Origin: Paracoccaceae bacterium | GTDB lineage: Bacteria > Pseudomonadota > Alphaproteobacteria > Rhodobacterales > Rhodobacteraceae | Assembly (NCBI GenBank): GCA_002402045.2 | Contig: NVUX02000074.1 | Coordinates: 1-64,000, forward strand | DNA length: 64,000 nt | Direction: 5' to 3' | Shown here: positions 57,328 to 64,000 of the stretch, piece by piece | Layout of the letters: every line of letters starts with the position of its first letter | How positions within the stretch are numbered: position 1 is the stretch's first letter | Notes under the pieces: generated by a model | Database searches by the model: none | The model's input: only the letters and a program-made list of their open reading frames with translations | Told to the model about the DNA's origin: nothing | Made by a program: the position numbers and the translations under genes

Positions 57328-58698
57328 TTATTGCTGCATTTCTTTGAATAAGGATGCGATACGAGTGCGCATTTGCTTCAATTGCTTAAGCCGGCCGCCC
57401 TTGGCTTGCACATTCGCATCGGCGCTTTGGTTGCTCTCAGAAGCCTGAGCAACCATAGGCTCTAAAATATCCATGATTTTCTGGCTTTTCGCCAAATCAC
57501 CACCCTTGATCGCTTTGGCAAACCCTTTGGCGAGCATACCCACTTTCTTGACACTGTCTTTGTCACCCGATTTCAAGGCGGTCTTTATTTGCGGGGTTAG
57601 CGTTTTGAAGGCATCAACAAGGCGGCTGCGGTCGTCACCCGCGCTTTCCGAAGCGCTTGCGTCTTCGCTATCGTCATTCTCTGTCGCAGATGTTTCCGCC
57701 TCAGCACTGCCGTCATCTTCCACGCCTAGCTCATCTTCCACGTCTGGCTCTTCATCCGTGCTTGCGTGCTCTCCGATCAATGCTTCCATCTGGTCAAGCT
57801 TTTCGCCAGAGCTATACCACTCGTTATTTTCAACCGCATACTCAAATTCGCGCTTAAATCTGGCGATGGCTGTGGCGGCCGTATCATCCGCGCCACTCAC
57901 AATCCTTGCGACATTCCGAGCCATAGCGCTCATGCGGTCCAAAAATGGCTGTTTCTCTGCCATTAACCCGTCATAATCATCCAAAACCGTTGTCACTTTG
58001 TCCAAGGCTTCGCCTGCGCGCTCAAAAAGCTCGTCATCCATGGCGCGGGTAAACAGGCCCATTGTGTCCTTTAGCCCGTCAATCATCAGGCTTGCTGTGT
58101 CGGCCAGCAGCGTATCGATGCGCGGCTGAAGCTCCTCCAGTCGTTCCTCTAGCGCCACACGAGGGTCAACCTCTTCGCCGCCGGCTGCTGCTTCTGCGTC
58201 GTCCTCCGGGGCGGCCCTGCCGCGTGCTGGCGCGCTTTCTTCTGCTGCCGCCTCAGGTGCAGGCGCGGCCGCTTCGGCCTCGGGTTCTGGTGCGGCGCGG
58301 CGCGTCGGCGCGGCGCTTTCTTCTTCGGCTGGGGCTTCCGCTGATGCGGCCGCATCTCCGTCCGGCTCTTTTAACTCTAGCCGGTTTTTAAGCCCGCGCT
58401 CGGAAAAAAACTTTTTTGCCACTTTGGGCAAGTTGCCGGGAATTTTATCATTGATCGGATCAATAATAATAACCTGGCCTTCCATAGTGATCGTGCCCCA
58501 AACCCCTTTGGCCATGCCGCCAGCCTTTTTGGCGGCTTTCACCAGCACCTCGGGTGATTTCTTAAGATGCACCTCCAAGACAATGCCGTCTTTGGACATT
58601 AGCATTGCACAATTATGCTGCTTTTTCTTAACCTTGGCCAAAACAGCCTTTAGCTCAACGCCTTCACTTTTTAACTCTGCAGGGCTTTTGTTCGCCAT
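57328..58698 (-). CDS. Modular partner protein: alpha/beta head, Ala/Pro/Glu linker, helical repeats (456 aa)
   Basis: This family is also unrecognised. From the ATG at 58698, residues 1-110 form a small basic alpha/beta-like domain (NCAMLMSKDGIVLEVHLKK, then GVWGTITMEGQVIIIDP). Residues 113-177 are an Ala/Pro/Glu linker with an internal duplication (EESA...RRAAPE and EESA...GRAAPE). Residues 178-311 are helical and contain DDELFERAGEALDKV, which matches the anchor of the repeats in the downstream protein. After an acidic Ser/Asp/Glu linker (312-356), the last 100 residues are basic and helical (KSGDKDSVKK and KGGDLAKSQK look like short repeat anchors). No signal peptide. It is first of the two-gene unit. 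Confidence 0.8.
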   Translation of the reverse strand: MANKSPAELKSEGVELKAVLAKVKKKQHNCAMLMSKDGIVLEVHLKKSPEVLVKAAKKAGGMAKGVWGTITMEGQVIIIDPINDKIPGNLPKVAKKFFSERGLKNRLELKEPDGDAAASAEAPAEEESAAPTRRAAPEPEAEAAAPAPEAAAEESAPARGRAAPEDDAEAAAGGEEVDPRVALEERLEELQPRIDTLLADTASLMIDGLKDTMGLFTRAMDDELFERAGEALDKVTTVLDDYDGLMAEKQPFLDRMSAMARNVARIVSGADDTAATAIARFKREFEYAVENNEWYSSGEKLDQMEALIGEHASTDEEPDVEDELGVEDDGSAEAETSATENDDSEDASASESAGDDRSRLVDAFKTLTPQIKTALKSGDKDSVKKVGMLAKGFAKAIKGGDLAKSQKIMDILEPMVAQASESNQSADANVQAKGGRLKQLKQMRTRIASLFKEMQQ

Positions 58699-58953
58699 AA
58701 TCAATTCCCATAAATAAAGGTTTCTCGGATATCTTGCGCACTAAAATAAGTGCATTTCCGGAGATAACCCTGCCATATTCGTAAAAAAAGGGGCGTTCTG
58801 TCAAGGGTTGAGTTGAACTTTGTGATTAATTCGCGCGCTGGGGTTGAATTGACGCCCTGTAAATCCCTTCTGCTTTTGGGGGCCGAAAAGGAATGTGTTT
58901 CCAAGGTCTGCGCTTAAATATAGCCCGCGGCACCGGATTTCTGGCAGCAATCG
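58699..58953 (-). other. 255-nt gap between the LytTR gene and the repeat-protein unit
   Basis: The gap holds the promoter at 58775-58804. Nothing else is convincing. A short frame at 58701-58904 has no ribosome-binding site and unremarkable residues. It is AT-rich near 58690-58830. Confidence 0.45.
58775..58804 (-). promoter_or_regulatory. Promoter of the repeat-protein unit
   Basis: On the minus strand TTGACA (58804-58799) is followed after 18 bp by GAATAT (58780-58775). The -35 is perfect and the -10 is weak, which suggests a need for an activator. It would give a leader of about 70 nt. Confidence 0.5.
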
Positions 58954-59730
58954 CTATGCCAAAACCTTGCGAACCGTTGGCCCATAAGTGCGGCTAATGG
59001 GCAGCAGCCTTGTGTCAACCAACTCCAGCATCAGCTTTCCGCTTTTCCGCCGCAGCTTGCGCGCGGCCTTTTTTGCCACCCAATGAGAGCGATGAATTTG
59101 CAGGCCATCTAGCCCCGCCAGCTCCTCGATCGCTTCACTTAACCCCAGCAATATCAGCGTTGAACCTTTGGTGGTGGTCACTTCGACATAATGATCCTGC
59201 GCAGACAGTGAAATGATGGCGGTTCCCAGCTCGGAGGGGAGCCGCGCAAAGAATGTCGGGGTGTGCTTGGGCAGCGTTTGCTCGGCCAACCCAAGGCGGG
59301 CCATCACCCGCAAATACATCAGCCCACCAATTAATGCGCAGACAAAAAATACGTTTATCATGATTGTGAAAGCGGGGGCATGTCCACGCAAGGTTCGCTC
59401 TGCCCACATTACGATAAGGCCAATGGGAATGCTCGCGAGCGATATCGCACATGCAACCCGCAAGGCGGCGGACCATTCATCAAAGCGCGGATGCATGAGC
59501 ACCAGCGAAAGCAGCGCCAGCACCACCCCCCAGCCAGACCCGATGCAAAGCAGCCAATAGAGCGCCCGATGCCCCACCGGCATTGCCGACGTTTCAAACG
59601 GGCCGAGAACCGTGAAGGCCAACCACGTGATCAGCAATGCGATAGATTGCTCGCGCCAGTGCCAAAATCTGAGCACGCGCTTGAAGCGGTTAAGGAATGT
59701 GTATTTCACGTAGGCAAACCTGCATTTCAC
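58954..59730 (-). CDS. Membrane-anchored LytTR-type transcription regulator
   Basis: The ~258-residue product has about four hydrophobic helices (between residues 28 and 145) and a C-terminal LytTR DNA-binding domain (AQDHYVEVTTTKGSTLILLG, then IHRSHWVAKKAARKLRRKSG). There is no receiver domain, so the membrane part probably senses or sequesters. The start is a GTG at 59730 or 59709. Both overlap a direct repeat that may be its own operator, so the true start is uncertain. It is divergent from a small membrane-protein gene. Confidence 0.83.
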   Translation of the reverse strand: MKCRFAYVKYTFLNRFKRVLRFWHWREQSIALLITWLAFTVLGPFETSAMPVGHRALYWLLCIGSGWGVVLALLSLVLMHPRFDEWSAALRVACAISLASIPIGLIVMWAERTLRGHAPAFTIMINVFFVCALIGGLMYLRVMARLGLAEQTLPKHTPTFFARLPSELGTAIISLSAQDHYVEVTTTKGSTLILLGLSEAIEELAGLDGLQIHRSHWVAKKAARKLRRKSGKLMLELVDTRLLPISRTYGPTVRKVLA

Positions 59731-59733
59731 GTA
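59703..59733. promoter_or_regulatory. Direct repeat with 21-bp period, candidate LytTR site
   Basis: ATTTCACGTA occurs at 59703-59712 and again at 59724-59733. On the minus strand these read TACGTGAAAT, two copies exactly 21 bp apart, the spacing at which LytTR domains bind DNA. Confidence 0.55.
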
Positions 59734-59800
59734 ATCGATATTTCCGCAGCATCAAATGCCTGCCACAGGAAAGCAAGCAAATTTAACAGGAGATCATCAC

Positions 59801-60277
59801 ATGCTTTCAGGTATTCTAACAGGTGCACCACTTTGGGTTTGGCCGCTTTTGGCAGGGTTAATCCTGCTGGGCCTTAAAGCCTCAAAAGACCGCAGGGCGC
59901 TTTGCCTGCCAAGCTATTTTCACCCTTTGCTTGGCCTGCTATCGGTGAGTGCGGTGCATGGGCTTGGGGTCGGCGGGCTGGTGTGGCTGGGCTTTGCCGT
60001 GGCTTATCTGGTGGGGGCCGTGCTTGGCCACAGGTTTCAAGGGCAAAAAATTGTTGGCAAATCGGCAAAGCATGTCAGCCTCAAAGGAGAGTGGCTGACA
60101 ATGGCCGTGCTCATGGTGATATTCTGGATGAACTTTGTGGGCGGTGTTGTAGAAGCAACTCTCCCTCTCGCCTTCGCATCCCTCTGGTTCAAAGCAGGTT
60201 TTGCGCTGCTCGCGGGCTTGGCAGCCGGATCATGGGCGGGCAGGGCCTTGCGGGTATTTGCAACGCCCGCGCGCTAA
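59801..60277 (+). CDS. DUF6622-like small membrane protein
   Basis: This is a 158-residue product from the ATG at 59801 with AGGAG upstream. It has four hydrophobic helices (LWVWPLLAGLILLGLKASKD, LLGLLSVSAVHGLGVGGLVWL and two later). The pattern resembles the small DUF6622 membrane family as I know it, which has no known function. It is divergent from the LytTR gene and probably its regulatory target or partner. Confidence 0.72.
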   Translation: MLSGILTGAPLWVWPLLAGLILLGLKASKDRRALCLPSYFHPLLGLLSVSAVHGLGVGGLVWLGFAVAYLVGAVLGHRFQGQKIVGKSAKHVSLKGEWLTMAVLMVIFWMNFVGGVVEATLPLAFASLWFKAGFALLAGLAAGSWAGRALRVFATPAR

Positions 60278-60282
60278 AATGC

Positions 60283-60804
60283 CTATTGCCGCACCCAGCT
60301 ATTAACCATTTTCTCGTCACCGCCTTCAACGTTAAAGTTGAGTGCGGTGTCGGTGCAAGTATAGCTGCCCTCGGCCCCGTGGCCCATCGGCGCCATTTCT
60401 TCAGAAAAAGGTATGTCCATCACCATGGGCGTGCCCCCTATACTCAGGGTGGCTTTGGCAGCATAATTAAACTCACCCATGGTGAATGCGAACACCCCAG
60501 CGTCAGCATTACCACTAAACCCGCCGGTGCCATTCATCGCCACCGCCATCGGCGGCATGCCTGACTGCTGCATTTTAATCACCAGCCCATCGAGCACATA
60601 TCGCCCGCCCGAGGCCGAAAGCCGCATTTGCACCTCGCCCGAAATTTCGACCTGCTCCATGCCGGGGTTGGCCGCAAATTGCGCGGCAAAGGCGCCGGGC
60701 GCAGGCACCCAAGTGCCAATCAGGCAGCTATCGGAAATTTCGGCCACGCTGGCGCTGGCTGTTAAAACAATAATTGCCGATAAAACAATCGATTTCTTAA
60801 GCAT
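60283..60804 (-). CDS. Exported protein of unknown function (173 aa)
   Basis: Starting at the ATG at 60804 (GGGGAG ribosome-binding site), the signal peptide is MLKKSIVLSAIIVLTASASVA. The mature protein is beta-rich and lipocalin-like in style, with SDSCLIGTWVPAPGAF at the start, repeated glycine-bounded strands and a second cysteine in GSYTCTDTALNF that could pair with the first. No family recognised. It converges on the DUF6622-like gene with a 5-nt gap. Confidence 0.7.
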   Translation of the reverse strand: MLKKSIVLSAIIVLTASASVAEISDSCLIGTWVPAPGAFAAQFAANPGMEQVEISGEVQMRLSASGGRYVLDGLVIKMQQSGMPPMAVAMNGTGGFSGNADAGVFAFTMGEFNYAAKATLSIGGTPMVMDIPFSEEMAPMGHGAEGSYTCTDTALNFNVEGGDEKMVNSWVRQ

Positions 60805-61019
60805 CACGGGCTCCCCTTTGTTCAATCCAGAATTGCATAAATACTGCGCCTTGCCAACAAAGGCTTAACCGCTGTGAGCAAGAAGCCGCCACGGTGAGAA
60901 CGCCTATAAAACAGGATGCGGCAACAAGCCCCATAATTTCTATGGATTACAAAATTCGAATGTATTATGCCTGAGCGTTAGACGGCCTTGCAAAAAGGCT
61001 GGTAAACTTTGGGGGAAGT

Positions 61020-63857
61020 ATGACAAAGCATCATCAGCCACAGCTGGACACCTCGCCAGTTGTCAGTGACGAAATCCGCCAGACCACATGTTATATGTGC
61101 GCCTGCCGTTGCGGCATTAATGTCCATATCAAGGACGGCAAGGTTAAGTATATTGAGGGCAACCGCGACCATCCGGTGAACAAAGGTGTGCTTTGTGCCA
61201 AGGGGTCGGCGGGGGTTATGCAGCACTATGCGCCGTCTCGTTTGCGCAATCCGATGAAGCGGGTTGGGGAGCGCGGCGAAGGCAAGTTTGAGGATATTAG
61301 CTGGGAAGAGGCGTTTGATATCGCGGTGGGCCTGCTCAAACCGATTCGTGAGAAAGACCCTAAAAAGCTGGCGTTTTTCACGGGGCGAGATCAGTCACAA
61401 TCAATGACCGGCTGGTGGGCGCAAAATTATGGTACGCTGAATTATGCCGCGCACGGTGGCTTTTGCTCGGTAAACATGGCCGCTGGCGGTATTTACACCA
61501 TGGGCGGGGCGTTTTGGGAATTTGGCGCGCCCGATTGGGACCGCGCAAAGCTGTTTTTGATTTTTGGCGTGGCCGAAGATCATGATTCGAACCCGATCAA
61601 AATGGGCCTTGGCAAGCTGAAGGCTAATGGCGCCAAAATCATCGCCGTGAACCCTATTCGCACCGGCTATAATGCCATTGCCGATGAGTGGGTTGGCATT
61701 ACGCCGGGCACCGATGGCCTGTTTATCCTGTCGCTCATTCATGAGCTGCTGAAAGCGGGCAAGGTCGATCTGAATTACCTCATTCGCTACACAAATATGC
61801 CGTTCTTGGTGAACCAAGTTGAAGGCAGCGCCGAATATGGCCTGTTTGTCCGCGATGCCGAGGGCAACCAGCTGGTATGGGACCGTGCAACAAGCAAAGC
61901 TGTGCCGTATGAAACCAGAGGCACCAAGCCCGCGATGAGCGGCATGGTTGAGGTAAATGGCGTACAATGCCGCCCCGCTTTTGAGCTGCTAGCCGAAAAA
62001 TACCTGACGGACGAATACACCCCAGAAGCGGTGGAAGAGCGTTGCGGTATTTCAGCCGCGCGTATCCGTTCTATCGCCGCAGATATCGCCCGCGTAGCCT
62101 TCGATGAGGAAATCACACTCGATATTCCGTGGACGGATTGGAAGGGCGAAAAGCACGAAACGATGACAGGCCGCCCCGTGGCGATGCACGCGATGCGCGG
62201 CATCTCGGCCCATTCCAACGGCTTTCAAACCGCCCGCGCTTTGCATATACTGCAAATCCTGATCGGCTCGGTTGAGGTGCCCGGCGGTTTCCGCTTCAAG
62301 CCGCCTTATCCGAAATCGGTGGAGGACCACCCAAAGCCGCACCACGATGTGACCCCCGGCGCGCCGCTAAATGGCCCGCATTTGGGCTACCCTCGTGGGC
62401 CAGAAGACCTGTGCATTGACGAAGATGGCAAAGCCAAGCGTATCGACAAAGCCTTTACGTGGGAAAACCCGCTTTCGGCCCACGGCATGATGCATATGGT
62501 GATTTCAAATGCCCACGCGGGCGACCCCTATAAAATTGACACCCTGTTTATGTATATGGCGAATATGTCGTGGAACTCGTCTATGAATACGTCGCAAGTT
62601 ATGGACATGCTGCGAGACAAAGACGAGGACGGGAATTACATTATCCCGAATATCATCTATTCTGATGCCTACAGCTCAGAAATGGTCGCCTTCGCGGACC
62701 TTATCCTGCCAGACACCACCTACCTTGAGCGCCATGATTGCATTAGCCTGCTGGACCGCCCGATTTGCGAAGCCGATGGCTTAGCTGACAGCATCCGCTG
62801 GCCGGTGGTGGAGCCAGACCGCGATGTGCGCGGCTTCCAATCTGTGCTGATTGAGCTGGGTGCGCGCCTTGGCCTGCCAGCGATGGTCAATGAAGATGGC
62901 TCGGCGAAGTTTAAGGATTACGCCGATTATATTGTTAACCACGAGCGCCGGCCCGGCGTTGGGCCACTAGCTGGCTGGCGTGGCAAAGACGGCAAGGGCA
63001 AAGGGCGCGGCGAGCCAAACCCCAAGCAGCTTAATAAATACATCGAAAACGGTGGCTTTTGGCATGAACAAATCAAGCCAGAAAACGCGTTTTATAAGCC
63101 GTGGAACAAGGGCTACCAAGAGTGGGCCGTGGAGCGCGGCATCTTTGATAAAGAGTCGCCCTACGTGTTTACGGTCTACCAAGAGATTATCCAGAAATTC
63201 CGCCTCGCAGCCGAAGGCCACGGCGATATTCAACCGCCAGAGCACCTGCGCGCGCAAGTAAAAATGGCGATGGATCCGCTGCCATTCTGGTATGAACCTT
63301 TTGAGCAAACCCTGATAAATAAAGACGAATATCCCATTCATGCACTCACCCAGCGCCCTATGGCGATGTATCACTCTTGGGGTACACAAAACGCGTGGCT
63401 GCGCCAAATTCATGGCCGCAACCCGCTGTTTATCTCGGGCGAGCTTTGGGCCGAGCATGGCTTTGCTGAGGGCGATTGGGCGCAAGTTACATCGCCCAAC
63501 GGCACCATCACGGTGCCGGTTGTGCTGATGGAAGCGCTCAACGCCAAAACCGTTTGGACATGGAACGCGATCGGCAAACGCAAGGGCGCTTGGGCGCTGG
63601 GCGAAGACGCGCCGGAAACCAAAGAGGGGTTTTTGCTGAACCACCTTATTAGCGAGCTTTTGCCCGCCAAAAAGGACGGCCAGCGCTGGAGCAACTCAGA
63701 CCCGGTAACCGGCCAAGCCGCATGGTTTGACCTTCGGGTGAATATCAAACGGGTAGGTGCCCCCGCTGATTTGCAAACCAGCCCAACATTCGCGCCCCAA
63801 GCCTCACCCGTAGGCAAAGGGCCAAAAGACATAGCCTTCGGGGAGGAATGGAAATGA
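61020..63857 (+). CDS. soeA: Sulfite dehydrogenase molybdopterin subunit SoeA
   Basis: The 945-residue molybdopterin oxidoreductase has [4Fe-4S] ligands Cys24, Cys27, Cys31 and Cys59 (TCYMCACRCG and VLCAKG). Cys149 in HGGFCSVNMAAGG is a probable Mo ligand. There is no Tat signal, so it faces the cytoplasm, as in SoeABC. SoeABC oxidises sulfite to sulfate during sulfur or taurine-type degradation and passes electrons to quinone. The best evidence is overall similarity to SoeA together with a following SoeB-like ferredoxin gene that overlaps by 4 nt. Thiosulfate- or polysulfide-reductase relatives are the alternative. Confidence 0.87.
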   Translation: MTKHHQPQLDTSPVVSDEIRQTTCYMCACRCGINVHIKDGKVKYIEGNRDHPVNKGVLCAKGSAGVMQHYAPSRLRNPMKRVGERGEGKFEDISWEEAFDIAVGLLKPIREKDPKKLAFFTGRDQSQSMTGWWAQNYGTLNYAAHGGFCSVNMAAGGIYTMGGAFWEFGAPDWDRAKLFLIFGVAEDHDSNPIKMGLGKLKANGAKIIAVNPIRTGYNAIADEWVGITPGTDGLFILSLIHELLKAGKVDLNYLIRYTNMPFLVNQVEGSAEYGLFVRDAEGNQLVWDRATSKAVPYETRGTKPAMSGMVEVNGVQCRPAFELLAEKYLTDEYTPEAVEERCGISAARIRSIAADIARVAFDEEITLDIPWTDWKGEKHETMTGRPVAMHAMRGISAHSNGFQTARALHILQILIGSVEVPGGFRFKPPYPKSVEDHPKPHHDVTPGAPLNGPHLGYPRGPEDLCIDEDGKAKRIDKAFTWENPLSAHGMMHMVISNAHAGDPYKIDTLFMYMANMSWNSSMNTSQVMDMLRDKDEDGNYIIPNIIYSDAYSSEMVAFADLILPDTTYLERHDCISLLDRPICEADGLADSIRWPVVEPDRDVRGFQSVLIELGARLGLPAMVNEDGSAKFKDYADYIVNHERRPGVGPLAGWRGKDGKGKGRGEPNPKQLNKYIENGGFWHEQIKPENAFYKPWNKGYQEWAVERGIFDKESPYVFTVYQEIIQKFRLAAEGHGDIQPPEHLRAQVKMAMDPLPFWYEPFEQTLINKDEYPIHALTQRPMAMYHSWGTQNAWLRQIHGRNPLFISGELWAEHGFAEGDWAQVTSPNGTITVPVVLMEALNAKTVWTWNAIGKRKGAWALGEDAPETKEGFLLNHLISELLPAKKDGQRWSNSDPVTGQAAWFDLRVNIKRVGAPADLQTSPTFAPQASPVGKGPKDIAFGEEWK

Positions 63858-64000
63858 CCCAGCTACCTACATCAACCCAAAAAAAGCTCGGGCTGGTCAT
63901 TGACCTAGACACCTGCGTCGGCTGCCATGCCTGCGTGATTTCGTGCAAAGGCTGGAACACCAATGAATATGGCGCGCCGCTTTCAGATATGGACGCTTAC
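63854..64000 (+). CDS. soeB: Iron-sulfur subunit SoeB, start only
   Basis: Only the first 49 codons are in the window. They encode MTQLPTSTQKKLGLVIDLD followed by CVGCHACVISCKGWN, the first ferredoxin-type [4Fe-4S] motif of DmsB/SoeB subunits. The start overlaps soeA (ATGA). The membrane subunit soeC should follow outside the window. Confidence 0.88.
   Translation, partial: MTQLPTSTQKKLGLVIDLDTCVGCHACVISCKGWNTNEYGAPLSDMDAY

Noticed and set aside
58701-58904. 67-codon minus-strand frame between the LytTR and repeat-protein genes
   Set aside because: It overlaps the promoter, lacks a ribosome-binding site and has no recognisable features.

Overview
The window is chromosomal DNA from an alphaproteobacterium, most likely of the order Rhodobacterales (Roseobacter-like). 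Three things point there: a fbcFBC-type bc1 operon whose Rieske protein starts MSHAED, genes of the ethylmalonyl-CoA pathway (mesaconyl-CoA hydratase, malyl-CoA thioesterase) next to sdh and mdh, and a cytoplasm-facing SoeAB sulfite dehydrogenase. Most of it is core metabolism, very tightly packed with many 1-4 nt overlaps. I saw no rRNA, tRNA, CRISPR array, insertion sequence or phage gene, and no gene-free stretch longer than 300 bases.

Layout. 0-3.3 kb: petABC (minus strand) and trmL. 3.3-7.5 kb: a frameshifted DUF1801 gene, succinate-semialdehyde dehydrogenase, and a secreted DUF255 thioredoxin-like protein with a DsbD-alpha-like tail. 7.5-15.7 kb (minus strand): mcl2, nnrU, a DUF1737 gene, mesaconyl-CoA hydratase, a sulfotransferase, then sdhCDA, two tiny lipoproteins, sdhB and a second sulfotransferase-like gene. 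15.8-29.2 kb (plus strand): mdh, a glycosyltransferase, an exported orphan, sucC, sucD, sucA, sucB, lpdA and a TauE-like permease, with unrelated orphan genes between the suc/lpd genes. 29.2-36.3 kb: murQ, an RpiR-type regulator, a complete CUT1-type ABC transporter and a serine hydrolase. These probably form a MurNAc/cell-wall-sugar uptake and recycling locus, and GGAAT-N5-ATTCC-like operator candidates sit in both intergenic regions.

36.2-45 kb: an AEC transporter, two uncharacterised genes, hemF, a strong promoter with a palindrome in its spacer driving a 63-residue protein and an ABC exporter, then RNase R and a beta-barrel protein. 45.1-50.1 kb: late corrin-ring genes (cobK, cbiD, DUF1636), moaB, an internally shortened phosphoesterase, a uracil-DNA glycosylase lacking most iron-sulfur cysteines, and an outer-membrane protein. 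50.2-54.1 kb: pyrB without pyrC, a LysE exporter, a small monooxygenase, a MetE-like methyltransferase and a RluE-like pseudouridine synthase.

54.1-58.7 kb is the least explained part. It is a two-gene unit in which a 456-residue modular protein is followed by a 1068-residue protein built from about ten degenerate ~78-residue helical repeats ending in a hydrophobic segment. Both proteins appear to share the repeat, and I recognise no known family. It is my main candidate for an undescribed system. Next to it are a membrane-anchored LytTR regulator with a 21-bp-period direct repeat at its start and a divergent membrane-protein gene. The window ends in soeA and the start of soeB.
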